A stretch of 64,000 nt of DNA from Labilibaculum euxinicum (GCF_009795715.1 NZ_WTCR01000002.1:434001-498000); one strand, 5' to 3'; shown: positions 7,256 through 19,430, counted from the first letter of the stretch. Program-made: numbers and translations. The notes: generated by a model not told the origin, from the sequence alone.

Positions 7256-9451
7256 ATGACTGAATTCAACAGGGAAGAAGAGAGAAGACAGATTTTGTAT
7301 CGGTACAAGCATTTGCTTGTTACGTGTAAAAATATTGTTACCAGGGCAGATATAAAATTAGTTCGAAAAGCATTTGAATTAAGCTTGAAAGATCATGAGG
7401 GAGAAAGAAGGACTAACGGGGAACCGGCAATTTATAAAAGTATTTCGATAGCTCAGATTGTTGTAGAAGAACTCGGACTTGGAAGGACTTCTGTAATTTG
7501 CTCTCTACTATATGATATTGTTCAGAAAAAACGAATCTCTTTAGAAGAAATTTCTGAGCTGTTTGGGCCAAAAGTAACTCAGATAATACAGGGGTTGGTT
7601 AAGGTAACTGATATTTACAATCAAAATCCAACTCTTCAGTCAGAGAATTTCAGGAAGCTGCTGTTAAGCTTTGCCGATGATGTTCGCGTGGTTCTTATCA
7701 TTATGGCAGATCGCTTGTTTAATTTGAGAAACTTAGAGCATAAACCGATCGAATTTCAGAAAGCCTTAGCGAGAGAAATAGAGTTTCTGTATATTCCGTT
7801 TGCACATCGTTTAGGAATGTACAATGTGAAATCTGACATGGAAGATTTGGCATTGCGTTATTTAAATCCTGATGTTTATTTCGAGATTGAAAAGAAATTG
7901 AAGGATAGTGAAGAGCAACGACAGAAATATATTAAAGATTTTGTGGATCCAATTAAAGCTGAATTGGATCAGTTCGGAATGAAATACAAAGTAAAAGCGC
8001 GAACAAAATCCATCGCTTCGATTCTTCATAAAATGCAGAAGAAACAAGTTGAGTTTGAGGAGGTTTACGATATATTTGCCATTCGGATCATATTAAAAGC
8101 GACGCCGAAAAAAGAGAAATCTGAATGTTGGAAAGTTTATTCTGCTGTTAGTGATTTGTACCGACCTAATCCCAATCGACTAAGAGATTGGATCACCATT
8201 CCAAAATCAAATGGGTACGAATCTCTTCATACCACTGTTATGGGGCCTGATAATCGTTGGGTAGAGGTTCAGATTCGCAGCAAACGGATGAACCGCATTG
8301 CCGAGCAGGGGTTTGCTGCGCACTGGAAATATAAAGGTGGAAAAAGCGAAGAAGGAGGATTGGATGCATGGCTGCAGGATATTCGGGAAGTTATTGAAAG
8401 TCACGGAAGCGATTCCATTGATTTAATTGATAGTTTTAAAGCTGATTTATACCACAAGGAAATATACGTATTTACGCCTAAAGGTGATTTAAAACAATTG
8501 TCAGCTGGAGCAACTTTACTCGATTTTGCGTATTCAATTCACTCCGATGTTGGTGATAAATGTATAGGTGGTACGGTCAATCAGAAGAATGTATCCATTA
8601 GGCAGGTTCTAAATAATGGAGACCAGGTTTCGGTAACGACTTCCAATTCCCAAAAGCCGAAATTAGATTGGTTGAATTTTGTGGTTTCTACAAAAGCGAA
8701 AAATAAAATTCGTCAGACGATAAAAGAGGAGATGCTTAAGGAGTCTGATCTTGGAAAAGAGACTCTGAAACGCAGAATGAAGAATTGGAAAATCGAGTTT
8801 TGTGATGAAAATATTAGAAAGTTAATGACTTTCTACAAGTACAAAATTGCTGCTGACTTGTATCAGGGAATTGCTTTGGAACAGCATGAATTATCTGAAA
8901 TAAAAGATATTCTTACTGATAAAAAAGAAGTTGAGAAGACTGTTCCTGAAGAACGTCCCGATTATTCTTCGAAGAAAATCACGAAAGAAGGCGAAGACGT
9001 ATTAATTGTTGATGAGAACGTTTCTAATGTTGAATATTCATTGGCAAATTGTTGTAATCCAATTTTTGGTGATGAAATTTTCGGATTCATTTCAATCGGT
9101 AAAGGCATTCGAATTCACAGATTAGGTTGTCCAAATGCTGGTGAGATGCAAACGCGCTACCCGTACCGGGTAGTAAAAGCAAATTGGACTGATAAAGGTT
9201 CTGCTTCTTATCAAGCCGTACTTCACATTACAGGAGACGATGAGCTGGGAATTGTAAGTAATATATCCGATGTTATCTCTAAAGACCTTCGGGTGCAAAT
9301 GAGATCCATCTCTGTAGATACAAACGCAGGCTCCTTTGTAGGGAATGTTACTGTTGTAATTGCAAGTACCGAGCATCTTGATACCTTAATTGTGAAATTA
9401 AAACGTGTTAAAGGTGTGCATCGTGTAACAAGATACGATCCTGTAAATTAG
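7256..9451 (+). CDS. relA: RelA/SpoT-family (p)ppGpp synthetase with degenerate hydrolase domain
   Basis: The 731-residue long RSH protein contains an HD hydrolase domain (about 30-180), a synthetase domain (about 235-350), TGS (about 395-460), and a C-terminal zinc/helical and ACT region (from about 650). The synthetase motifs are intact: ARTKSIASILHKM, NGYESLHTTV (320-329) and WVEVQIRS. The HD domain has lost its metal ligands: the position of the first histidine is K61, the HD pair reads Y86-D87, the following ED reads Q90-K91, and the DRLHN motif reads DRLFN (152-156). It should therefore make but not hydrolyse (p)ppGpp, as E. coli RelA does. A second, bifunctional Rel is expected elsewhere in the genome. 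Confidence 0.93.
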   Translation: MTEFNREEERRQILYRYKHLLVTCKNIVTRADIKLVRKAFELSLKDHEGERRTNGEPAIYKSISIAQIVVEELGLGRTSVICSLLYDIVQKKRISLEEISELFGPKVTQIIQGLVKVTDIYNQNPTLQSENFRKLLLSFADDVRVVLIIMADRLFNLRNLEHKPIEFQKALAREIEFLYIPFAHRLGMYNVKSDMEDLALRYLNPDVYFEIEKKLKDSEEQRQKYIKDFVDPIKAELDQFGMKYKVKARTKSIASILHKMQKKQVEFEEVYDIFAIRIILKATPKKEKSECWKVYSAVSDLYRPNPNRLRDWITIPKSNGYESLHTTVMGPDNRWVEVQIRSKRMNRIAEQGFAAHWKYKGGKSEEGGLDAWLQDIREVIESHGSDSIDLIDSFKADLYHKEIYVFTPKGDLKQLSAGATLLDFAYSIHSDVGDKCIGGTVNQKNVSIRQVLNNGDQVSVTTSNSQKPKLDWLNFVVSTKAKNKIRQTIKEEMLKESDLGKETLKRRMKNWKIEFCDENIRKLMTFYKYKIAADLYQGIALEQHELSEIKDILTDKKEVEKTVPEERPDYSSKKITKEGEDVLIVDENVSNVEYSLANCCNPIFGDEIFGFISIGKGIRIHRLGCPNAGEMQTRYPYRVVKANWTDKGSASYQAVLHITGDDELGIVSNISDVISKDLRVQMRSISVDTNAGSFVGNVTVVIASTEHLDTLIVKLKRVKGVHRVTRYDPVN

Positions 9452-9472
9452 CAGTATACAAATAATTATATG

Positions 9473-9508
9473 AAAGGGATGCCGCTGTAAAGTTGCATCC
9501 CTTTTTTA
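9473..9508 (+). terminator. Intrinsic terminator after the relA-type gene
   Basis: AAAGGGATGC (9473-9482) pairs with GCATCCCTTT (9495-9504), followed by T's. Confidence 0.88.
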
Positions 9509-9622
9509 TACAGATAAATATCTTCAAGATGATTTCCTAATTAACAGGCTTTTAATAAGAAGCTTAGTCGTTTTTATTGAAAATCCTGCAACTCCTTTGG
9601 TGTTTTATTTAGATTGATTCAG

Positions 9623-9630
9623 TATATTTG
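9623..9630 (+). promoter_or_regulatory. -7 promoter element for dnaX
   Basis: TATATTTG matches TAnnTTTG and lies 46 bases before the dnaX ATG at 9676. A TTTG at 9596-9599 could serve as -33, but the spacing is long. Confidence 0.5.
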
Positions 9631-9675
9631 AATTTCTAAAAAAAATGAAACCAATTTGGTTTTTTGTCAGAGTTT

Positions 9676-11454
9676 ATGGAGAATTATATTGTTTCAGCAC
9701 GCAAATACCGCCCTTCGATTTTTTCATCGGTTGTAGGTCAGCAGTCAATTACAGTCACCCTTAAAAATGCCATTAAAAACAATCATTTGGCTCATGCCTA
9801 TTTGTTTTGCGGTCCTCGTGGTGTTGGAAAAACTTCCTGTGCAAGAATATTTGCAAAAACAATTAATTGTTCAAATATAAGTTCCGATTTCGAAGCATGT
9901 GATACGTGTGAATCATGTGTTGCTTTTAACGAGAATCGCTCTTACAATATTCACGAATTAGATGCTGCATCGAACAATTCTGTTGAAGACATTCGTTCCT
10001 TGATTGATCAGGTTCGAATACCACCACAAATTGGCAGCTATAGCATATATATTATTGACGAGGTTCACATGCTTTCGGCTTCGGCATTCAATGCTTTTCT
10101 GAAAACTCTGGAAGAACCTCCGGCTCACGCCATTTTTGTGTTGGCTACAACCGAGAAACACAAAATACTTCCTACAATTCTGTCGCGTTGTCAGATTTTT
10201 GATTTCAATAGGATCAAGGTTGAAGATTCAGTTAAACATCTTAAAGAAATTGCAGAAAAGGAATCAGTTGTAATCGAAGAGGAAGGTTTAAATGTTATCG
10301 CTCAAAAAGCAGATGGAGCTATGCGTGATGCTCTCTCTATTTTTGATCAGATTGTAAGTTTTTCCGGTAAAGAGATCTCTTTCGAAAGTGTTATTCAGAA
10401 TTTAAATGTTTTAGATTACGACTACTATTTTAAAATGGTAGATGCTTTTCTGGATGGAAAAGTAAGTGATGTGCTTCTCATGCTTAATGAAATTCTTGAG
10501 AAAGGATTTGACGGACATCATTTTGTTGCCGGGTTGAGCGCTCACATTCGGGATGTATTGGTAGGAAAAGATCCTGCAACAGTTCAATTGCTCGAGGTTA
10601 GCGATTCGGTAAAACAAAAATATGTAGAGCAGTCAAAAAAATGCCCGCTTGATTTTTTATATGAAGCACTCAAAATCTTAAATCAATGTGATATTGGTTT
10701 TAAAGCAAGTCAAAATCAAAGACTTCTTATCGAATTAAGCTTAATTCAATTATCACAGATAATTGAATTAAAAAAAAAAGGACTTGAATTAAATCTGAAC
10801 AAAAAAAAAATTCAGAAAATAATTGTTGATGGAGAGGCCACAAGTGCTGTGGTTAAACCAGAGGCTACTCATAATTCAAATGTTCAAACAATACAAACAG
10901 TAAATGATACTGGTGGTGTTTACAACGGAAATAAGGAAAAGAGCAATGGCGTAGGTGTTGCTTCAAAATCCAACTTTGCAAGTTCAGTCTCTATCAAGCA
11001 AGCTTTAAACAGTGGTATTTCGCGTACCAATATTGCAAGCAAACCCAAAGATAAAAAGGCTGTTAGTACTATTGAATCTATTGTTATCGGTAGTGAACCA
11101 ATTACACAGGAAAAGCTGGAAGCAAAGCTAAAAGAATATATAATTGTCAAGGGGAAAAGTGATCGTATTCGATTGGCTATTACGGTTAATAAGCCTAAAA
11201 TAGTTGGGGACGATTGTGTTGTTCTGATGGTTAGTAATCCTTTACAGGAAGATGATGTTGTCTCAGTGAAAAATGAGGTGCGGAACTATTTGAGAAAAGA
11301 ATTAAACAATTCAGACATTCAGATTGAGACAGAAATCATTCAAATAAAAACAGCAAAAAGAATGTATACCGATTCGGATCGATTTAACTATTTGTGTGAG
11401 AAAAATCCTGCATTAGGGTTTCTTAAGCAAAAATTTTCCTTAGATTTTGAATAA
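9676..11454 (+). CDS. dnaX: DNA polymerase III subunits gamma and tau
   Basis: The 592-residue clamp-loader ATPase carries the P-loop GPRGVGKT (46-53), a four-cysteine zinc module within the next 40 residues (C..CDTCESC), the DEVHML Walker B motif and the LSRCQIFDF sensor. Domains I-III end near residue 365, after which come a linker and the tau-specific C-terminus. Exactly at that border are two runs of ten A (10770-10779 and 10801-10810) that look like frameshift or transcript-slippage sites; see findings. ATG 9676 is preferred over an in-frame TTG 12 bases upstream. An out-of-frame ATG at 9645 in the leader opens a 39-codon frame overlapping the start. dnaX stands alone, between terminators. 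Confidence 0.96.
   Translation: MENYIVSARKYRPSIFSSVVGQQSITVTLKNAIKNNHLAHAYLFCGPRGVGKTSCARIFAKTINCSNISSDFEACDTCESCVAFNENRSYNIHELDAASNNSVEDIRSLIDQVRIPPQIGSYSIYIIDEVHMLSASAFNAFLKTLEEPPAHAIFVLATTEKHKILPTILSRCQIFDFNRIKVEDSVKHLKEIAEKESVVIEEEGLNVIAQKADGAMRDALSIFDQIVSFSGKEISFESVIQNLNVLDYDYYFKMVDAFLDGKVSDVLLMLNEILEKGFDGHHFVAGLSAHIRDVLVGKDPATVQLLEVSDSVKQKYVEQSKKCPLDFLYEALKILNQCDIGFKASQNQRLLIELSLIQLSQIIELKKKGLELNLNKKKIQKIIVDGEATSAVVKPEATHNSNVQTIQTVNDTGGVYNGNKEKSNGVGVASKSNFASSVSIKQALNSGISRTNIASKPKDKKAVSTIESIVIGSEPITQEKLEAKLKEYIIVKGKSDRIRLAITVNKPKIVGDDCVVLMVSNPLQEDDVVSVKNEVRNYLRKELNNSDIQIETEIIQIKTAKRMYTDSDRFNYLCEKNPALGFLKQKFSLDFE
10770..10829 (+). promoter_or_regulatory. Candidate dnaX slippage/frameshift element
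   Basis: Two A10 tracts, 10770-10779 and 10801-10810, lie 21 bases apart in the dnaX frame. After the first, the -1 frame reads AGG ACT TGA and the +1 frame reaches TAA at 10790. After the second, the +1 frame reaches TAA at 10820 and the -1 frame TGA at 10827. Slippage in either direction at either tract therefore ends translation within a few codons, giving a gamma-like product of about 370 residues from the first tract. Confidence 0.6.
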
Positions 11455-11495
11455 AAATTGAAGATATGATTTACAGCATATATATAATGGTTTAA

Positions 11496-11532
11496 ATTAG
11501 GCTTCTGTTTTTGTACAGAAGCCTAATTTTTA
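11496..11532 (+). terminator. Intrinsic terminator after dnaX
   Basis: A long stem, ATTAGGCTTCTGT with ACAGAAGCCTAAT around a short T-rich loop, is followed by T's. Confidence 0.88.
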
Positions 11533-11648
11533 GGTAGTTGTAATTAAAGAAAAAAATCCTTAAAAAATAGATTCTTTTAAATCGGAAAATAAAAAAAATA
11601 CATATGTTTACTCTGAATTTGAGATGTGATTATTTCGAATTTAATTAA

Positions 11649-13925
<2,277 letters not shown>

Positions 13926-13956
13926 TAAATATTTATATCCTTAATGGATAAAATTT

Positions 13957-13986
13957 AAGGTCTTCCAATCTGGAAGACCTTTTTTG
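13957..13986 (+). terminator. Intrinsic terminator after icd
   Basis: AAGGTCTTCCA and TGGAAGACCTT form an 11-base stem around a 3-base loop, followed by T's. Confidence 0.92.
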
Positions 13987-14068
13987 TTCAACAAAATGTG
14001 GTATTTAGTTTGATTTTAAATTAGGATTAAAGCTACGGTTTGCAATACTTAGATTACCATATTTCTCT

Positions 14069-14076
14069 TACATTTG
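14069..14076 (+). promoter_or_regulatory. -7 promoter element for ferritin
   Basis: TACATTTG matches TAnnTTTG, 37 bases before the ferritin ATG. A TTTG at 14039-14042 is somewhat too far away to be a standard -33 element. Confidence 0.5.
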
Positions 14077-14113
14077 ATGTAGAATTTGAACTTACTTAAA
14101 AATATTATACGTT

Positions 14114-14626
14114 ATGGCTATTAGTAAAAAAGTAGAAGAAATCTTGAACAAGCAAATCAACGCTGAATTTTGGTCTGCTTATTTTTATTTGTCAATGTCG
14201 AACTATTTCAATGCGAATGGAATGCCGGGTTTTGCAAATTGGATGAAAGTACAATTTCAGGAAGAAACTTCACATGCGATGAAAATGACGGATTACGTAA
14301 ACGAACGCAATGGAAGAGTTATTCTGGAGCCAATTAAAGAAGTTCCTTCTGATTGGAATGATGTATTAAATATTTTCGAAGAAACTTTAAAGCACGAAGA
14401 GTATGTGACAACCTTAATTAATGGTTGTGTAAATGTTGCTATTGAAGAAAAAGATCATGCTTCAGTGAATTTTATGCAGTGGTTTGTTGACGAGCAGGTA
14501 GAAGAAGAAGCTACTGTTAGTGAAATTATCGACCAATTAAGAATGTTTGAAGGAAAAGGTCACGGTTTGTATATGATGGACAAAGAATTTAAAGCCAGAG
14601 TTTTTGTTGATTCAACTCAAGTCTAG
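14114..14626 (+). CDS. ftnA: Bacterial non-heme ferritin
   Basis: The 170-residue four-helix protein has the ferroxidase ligands E18 (NAEFW), E51 and H54 (EETSHAMK), E95 or E96 (LKHEEY), and Q128 with E131 (DEQVEEE). Ferritins assemble into 24-subunit shells that oxidise Fe(II) and store it as mineral. There is no heme-ligand methionine of the bacterioferritin type. The gene is monocistronic between its own promoter element and a strong terminator. I see no Fur box. Confidence 0.96.
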   Translation: MAISKKVEEILNKQINAEFWSAYFYLSMSNYFNANGMPGFANWMKVQFQEETSHAMKMTDYVNERNGRVILEPIKEVPSDWNDVLNIFEETLKHEEYVTTLINGCVNVAIEEKDHASVNFMQWFVDEQVEEEATVSEIIDQLRMFEGKGHGLYMMDKEFKARVFVDSTQV

Positions 14627-14645
14627 TTAAAAACAAAATATACTC

Positions 14646-14675
14646 AAAAGCCTCACTTATGTGAGGCTTTTTTTA
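14646..14675 (+). terminator. Intrinsic terminator after ferritin
   Basis: AAAAGCCTCAC pairs with GTGAGGCTTTT around a TTAT loop, followed by T's. Confidence 0.92.
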
Positions 14676-14707
14676 TAATGTAGAACTGTTAAGTCAATAA
14701 AAATATT

Positions 14708-14715
14708 TACTTTTG
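14708..14715 (+). promoter_or_regulatory. -7 promoter element overlapping the small exported-protein gene
   Basis: TACTTTTG matches TAnnTTTG but ends only 6 bases before the ATG at 14722. If it is used, the transcript would be leaderless or nearly so. Confidence 0.4.
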
Positions 14716-14721
14716 AGTTCA

Positions 14722-15111
14722 ATGGACATGAATAGATATCTCATAGTAGTATTTTGTGTGCTCACAGGATGTGCGGCAGCAGTTCCTATGGCCAATGGTC
14801 AGGATTTAACTGTTGATCATCAGCTGTTTGCAGATTGGTATGCCGATCATATCCAGAATCTTGATGAATCTTATTCATCAACAATACTTGCTCATGCAGA
14901 GCAGGATCAATTTGCAGGGAAATACATTCCAAATGTTGAAAATATTTCTTTACTTGAGAATTTGCCTAAATTCCCTGTAGTTAATCAAGTTATTCCATTG
15001 GTAAGTATTCCAGCCTGGTTTGATTATCATTACTGTTCCGTTTTTCGGGATGTTCTTATTAGTACAATCCCTGAGGGTGATTTTCATATCAGAGCCCCTG
15101 TTTTAGCTTAA
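14722..15111 (+). CDS. Small exported protein or lipoprotein, unknown function
   Basis: The 129-residue protein begins MDMNRYLIVVFCVLTGCAAAVPMANGQ. The hydrophobic core is followed by LTGC, which fits a lipobox, and by ANG-Q, which would suit signal peptidase I. It is therefore exported, but lipidation is uncertain. The mature part is acidic and aromatic, with a C-terminal VSIPAWFDYHYCSVFRDVLIS segment, and I recognise no domain. An in-frame TTG at 14713 lies in the promoter element, so ATG 14722 (or 14728) is preferred. It lies between ferritin and secA on the same strand, and the neighbours do not suggest a function. Confidence 0.6.
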   Translation: MDMNRYLIVVFCVLTGCAAAVPMANGQDLTVDHQLFADWYADHIQNLDESYSSTILAHAEQDQFAGKYIPNVENISLLENLPKFPVVNQVIPLVSIPAWFDYHYCSVFRDVLISTIPEGDFHIRAPVLA

Positions 15112-15215
15112 CTTTTCTTTCCTTTTTTCAACAGGAAATATCACTTACTATATAATAATATTGTTTTCAACCTTTTGGTTGAGAATGTTTTACACATCGA
15201 AATCAACAAATCAAA

Positions 15216-18200
15216 ATGGGTTTTATAGATAGTACATTGGGTAAACTGTTTGGTAATAAATCAGATAGAGACCTTAAAGAATTGAGTCCTTACTTAGGGC
15301 GAATTAAAGCAGAATACGATAGAATCACTACTTTAAGTAATGATGATCTTCGTGGAGAATCAGTTAAATTAAAGCAACGCATTCAGGATTTTATTCAAGC
15401 TGAAAAAGACGAAATACAGAGTCTTAAAGATAAGATTGATGTTGGTGAATTATCAATCAACGAAAGAGAGGAAATCTACGATCAGATTGACGGAATTGAA
15501 AAGAAAATTGATGACAAGATTGAAGAGGTATTAGAGGAGATTTTGCCTACTGCTTTTGCTGTTGTGAAAGACACTGCCCGTAGATTTACCGAAAATACTG
15601 AACTGGAAGTGACTGCATCTAAATTCGATCGCGATTTAGCTCCATATTACGATAACATACAAATAGATGGCGATACTGCCGTTTATTTTAATTCATGGGT
15701 TGCAGGCGGAACTGAAATTACATGGAATATGATTCACTATGATGTTCAGCTAATTGGAGGTACTGTTCTTCACCAAGGAAAAATCGCTGAGATGGCAACC
15801 GGTGAGGGTAAAACTCTTGTAGCTACATTGCCTGTGTTTTTGAATGCGTTAACCGGCAGAGGAGTTCATGTGATTACTGTGAATGATTATCTTGCAAAAC
15901 GTGACTCGGAATGGATGGGACCATTGTACCAATTTCACGGGTTATCTGTTGACTGTATCGATAAACACTCTCCCAATTCAGATGCGCGTAGAAAAGCCTA
16001 TGCATGTGATATTACTTTTGGAACAAATAATGAGTTTGGTTTTGATTACCTGCGTGATAATATGGCAACAAATCCAAAAGATTTGGTTCAACGTCGTCAC
16101 AATTATTCAATTGTCGATGAAGTTGATTCGGTTTTGGTTGATGATGCGCGTACACCATTAATTATTTCCGGTCCAATTCCAAGAGGTGAACACCAACAAT
16201 TTGATGATCTAAAACCAAAGGTTCAAAAATTGGTGAAAGCTCAGAATGATCTGGTAATGAAGATTTTTACCGATTCTAAAAAATTATTGAACAGCGAAGA
16301 TAAGAAGGATCTGGAGGAAGGAGCAAAACTATTACTTAGAACCTACAAGGGATTGCCAAAGATGAAGCCGCTTATTAAGTTTTTAAGTGAGCAGGGAAAC
16401 AAGGCTAATCTTTTGAAAACTGAAAATTTTTACATGCAGGAGAATAACAAAAATATGCACATCATTACTGATGAATTGTATTTTGTTATTGATGAAAAGC
16501 ACAATTCAATTGAACTTACAGATAAGGGAATTGACTTGATTAGTTCTGATGTTGAAGATTCAGGTTTCTTTGTACTGCCTGATATTGGATCAGAAGTAGC
16601 AGTAATTGAAAAATCAGATCTTTCGGATGAAGAAAAAGTAGCCAGAAAAGATGAAATGATTCAGGCATACTCGGTAAGATCAGAAAGAGTTCATACGATC
16701 AATCAATTATTAAAAGCATATACTCTTTTCGAAAAAGATGTAGAATATGTAATGATGGATGGTAAGGTGAAGATTGTAGACGAGCAAACCGGTCGTATTA
16801 TGGAAGGTCGTCGTTATTCAGATGGTTTGCATCAGGCAATTGAAGCCAAAGAAAATGTGAAAGTGGAGGCGGCAACTCAAACATTTGCTACTATTACTCT
16901 TCAGAATTATTTTAGAATGTATAATAAGCTTGCCGGTATGACTGGTACTGCTGAAACAGAGGCAGGTGAGCTTTGGGATATTTATAAATTAGAGGTAGTT
17001 GTAATTCCAACCAACCGTCCGATTTGTCGCGATGACCGTGAGGATTTGGTTTATAAGACAAAACGTGAAAAATATTCTGCTGTAATTGATGAAATTGTAG
17101 ATCTGGTGAATGCTGGTCGTCCGGTTTTAGTGGGTACAACTTCTGTTGAAATTTCAGAATTACTTGGTCGGATGCTTAAAATAAAAGGGATTAAGCACAA
17201 TGTACTGAATGCAAAATTACATCAGCGCGAAGCAGATATTGTTGCGGAAGCGGGTCAATCGGGAACTGTAACCATTGCAACAAATATGGCTGGTCGTGGT
17301 ACTGATATCAAGCTAAGTGATGAAGTAAAAGCTGCTGGCGGTTTAGCAATTATTGGTACAGAGCGTCATGATTCCCGTCGTGTCGATCGTCAGTTACGTG
17401 GTCGTGCCGGTCGTCAGGGAGATATTGGATCTTCCCAATTCTTTGTGTCTTTGGAAGATGATTTGATGCGTTTGTTTAGCTCAGATCGTATTGTAAAGTT
17501 AATGGATAGAATGGGACTGAAAGAAGGTGAAGTAATTCAGCACAGCATGATTACTAAATCTATAGAACGTGCCCAGAAGAAAGTGGAAGAAAACAACTTC
17601 GGTATTCGTAAAAGATTATTGGAGTACGATGATGTAATGAACTCTCAGCGCGAGGTTATTTACAAGCGTCGCCGCCATGCATTATTTGGTGAGCGTATTC
17701 AAGTAGATATTGCCAACATGATGTATGACATATCAGAATTGATTGCAAATGAATATCATGGTGGTGATTTTGAGGAGTTTAAAATGGATTTGCTTCGTAC
17801 TTTTTCAACCGAATCTCCTGTAAGTGAAGAGGAATTTATGAAGGAGAAACCTGAAGAAATTACTGAGAAAATTTACGCCGTAGTTTTGGATAACTACAAA
17901 CGAAAAGTGGAAGCCATTAGTAAGCAAGCCTATCCGGTAATTAAAAATGTATACGAGTCAAAAGCAGAAATATATGAGAACATTGTTGTTCCGTTTTCTG
18001 ATGGATCCAAAATGTTTCAGGTAGTAACTAATTTGAAGAAAGCTTACGAAAGCAAGGCTGAAGATTTGGTTCGTTCTTTCGAGAAGGTTTCTATTCTTGC
18101 AACCATCGATGATGCCTGGAAAGAGCACTTGCGTGAGATGGATGATTTGAAACAATCTGTTCAAAATGCTTCTTACGAACAAAAAGATCCATTGTTGATT

Positions 18201-18512
18201 TACAAATTTGAATCGTTCAATTTGTTTAAAACAATGATTGAAACGATAAATAAGAGTGTTGTCAGCAGCTTAATGAAAGGTCATATTCCATTATCGGATC
18301 CTGAAGATGTTCGTAAGGCAGAAGAACGTAAAAGAACCGATTTAAGCAATTTGAAAACTACAAAAGAAGAAGTAGGAGGAGGCAGAGAAAGACCGGAACC
18401 CAAAAAACAGGAACCTGTTCGTGTTGCTCAAAAAGTAGGACGAAATGAACCTTGTCCTTGTGGTAGCGGTAAAAAATTCAAACAATGTCATGGAAAAGGA
18501 GTTCCGGCTTAA
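15216..18512 (+). CDS. secA: Preprotein translocase ATPase SecA
   Basis: The 1098-residue motor is longer than E. coli SecA (901) but usual for Bacteroidota, which carry extra sequence between the DEVD motif and the middle of the protein. Motifs in order: [11 protein letters not shown] (from 193), [53 protein letters not shown], and the C-terminal zinc-binding SEC-C tail with [15 protein letters not shown], which contacts SecB and phospholipid. SecA drives unfolded preproteins through SecYEG at the inner membrane. A clear hairpin terminator follows, and lgt, another gene of the envelope-protein pathway, comes next on the same strand. Confidence 0.98.
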   Translation: MGFIDSTLGKLFGNKSDRDLKELSPYLGRIKAEYDRITTLSNDDLRGESVKLKQRIQDFIQAEKDEIQSLKDKIDVGELSINEREEIYDQIDGIEKKIDDKIEEVLEEILPTAFAVVKDTARRFTENTELEVTASKFDRDLAPYYDNIQIDGDTAVYFNSWVAGGTEITWNMIHYDVQLIGGTVLHQGKIAEMATGEGKTLVATLPVFLNALTGRGVHVITVNDYLAKRDSEWMGPLYQFHGLSVDCIDKHSPNSDARRKAYACDITFGTNNEFGFDYLRDNMATNPKDLVQRRHNYSIVDEVDSVLVDDARTPLIISGPIPRGEHQQFDDLKPKVQKLVKAQNDLVMKIFTDSKKLLNSEDKKDLEEGAKLLLRTYKGLPKMKPLIKFLSEQGNKANLLKTENFYMQENNKNMHIITDELYFVIDEKHNSIELTDKGIDLISSDVEDSGFFVLPDIGSEVAVIEKSDLSDEEKVARKDEMIQAYSVRSERVHTINQLLKAYTLFEKDVEYVMMDGKVKIVDEQTGRIMEGRRYSDGLHQAIEAKENVKVEAATQTFATITLQNYFRMYNKLAGMTGTAETEAGELWDIYKLEVVVIPTNRPICRDDREDLVYKTKREKYSAVIDEIVDLVNAGRPVLVGTTSVEISELLGRMLKIKGIKHNVLNAKLHQREADIVAEAGQSGTVTIATNMAGRGTDIKLSDEVKAAGGLAIIGTERHDSRRVDRQLRGRAGRQGDIGSSQFFVSLEDDLMRLFSSDRIVKLMDRMGLKEGEVIQHSMITKSIERAQKKVEENNFGIRKRLLEYDDVMNSQREVIYKRRRHALFGERIQVDIANMMYDISELIANEYHGGDFEEFKMDLLRTFSTESPVSEEEFMKEKPEEITEKIYAVVLDNYKRKVEAISKQAYPVIKNVYESKAEIYENIVVPFSDGSKMFQVVTNLKKAYESKAEDLVRSFEKVSILATIDDAWKEHLREMDDLKQSVQNASYEQKDPLLIYKFESFNLFKTMIETINKSVVSSLMKGHIPLSDPEDVRKAEERKRTDLSNLKTTKEEVGGGRERPEPKKQEPVRVAQKVGRNEPCPCGSGKKFKQCHGKGVPA

Positions 18513-18545
18513 TTTCCATAATTAAAAAAATCATACTAAATTCAC

Positions 18546-18582
18546 ATGGATTGTTTCGCAAGTCGAAACAATCCATTTAGTT
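18546..18582 (+). terminator. Hairpin terminator after secA
   Basis: The perfect 13-base stem ATGGATTGTTTCG / CGAAACAATCCAT (18546-18558, 18564-18576) is followed by a moderate T-rich stretch. Confidence 0.75.
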
Positions 18583-18609
18583 TTACTTACCAAACTTAAA
18601 AAAACACAT

Positions 18610-19413
18610 ATGTTGCTTTCAATTCTTTGGGATATCGACCCGGAAATATTTAAAATCGGCCCTATCGCGGTCCGTTGGTACGGATTACTTTTCGCTTTAG
18701 GCTTTTTGTTAGGATATTATCTGGTAGAAAAAATGTTTAAAAAAGATGGTATTAAACTGGAATGGCTGGATAAATTATTCCTGTATACCATGATTGCAAC
18801 TGTTGTAGGTGCTCGTTTGGGACATGTGTTTTTCTACGGATGGGAATTTTATTCACAACACCCAGCCGAAATCATTAAAATTTGGCGGGGAGGATTGGCA
18901 TCTCACGGTGCTACAATTGGAATTCTTGTTGCTTTATGGTTTTATTCTAAAAAAGTGAGCCGAAAATCAATGCTTTGGATATTGGATTACGTGGTAATTC
19001 CGGTTGCTTTGGCAGGATGTTTTATTCGTTTGGGAAATTTGATGAATTCAGAAATTATTGGAACTCAAACTCATTCTGACTGGGGATTTCAATTCATCAG
19101 GGCTTCTATTTATGAGCCGGAAGCACCACGACATCCGGCACAATTATACGAAGCAATTTGTTATTTGATTTCCTTTGGTGTTCTATCATTTATGTATTGG
19201 AAAACCAATGCAAAACAATACAGCGGAAGATTATTCGGCGCTTTCTTCGTGATGATTTTTACAGCTCGGTTTTTTATTGAGTTCATTAAAGAAAATCAGG
19301 AAGCTTTTGAGCAGGGAATGTTGTTAAATATGGGACAGTTACTAAGCATTCCGTTTGTTTTAATCGGGTTGTTCTTTCTGATTCGATCTTTTAGAATAGA
19401 ACCGATGAAGTAA
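18610..19413 (+). CDS. lgt: Prolipoprotein diacylglyceryl transferase
   Basis: The 267-residue inner-membrane enzyme has about seven hydrophobic segments. The Lgt signature is the segment from GCFIRLGNLMNSEIIG, and the catalytic-region RHPAQLYEA follows. An early GPIAVRWYGLLFALGF segment is also typical. Lgt transfers diacylglycerol from phosphatidylglycerol to the lipobox cysteine of exported lipoproteins, the first step in their maturation; two likely substrates are encoded in this window (14722 and 49866). The terminator that follows is shared with the convergent MutS-family gene. Confidence 0.97.
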   Translation: MLLSILWDIDPEIFKIGPIAVRWYGLLFALGFLLGYYLVEKMFKKDGIKLEWLDKLFLYTMIATVVGARLGHVFFYGWEFYSQHPAEIIKIWRGGLASHGATIGILVALWFYSKKVSRKSMLWILDYVVIPVALAGCFIRLGNLMNSEIIGTQTHSDWGFQFIRASIYEPEAPRHPAQLYEAICYLISFGVLSFMYWKTNAKQYSGRLFGAFFVMIFTARFFIEFIKENQEAFEQGMLLNMGQLLSIPFVLIGLFFLIRSFRIEPMK

Positions 19414-19430
19414 TCAAATATAGTATAACA

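Noticed and set aside
9645-9764. 39-codon frame starting at an ATG in the dnaX leader
   Set aside because: It overlaps the dnaX start in another frame and has no features of a regulatory peptide. It is mentioned only because it lies after the promoter.
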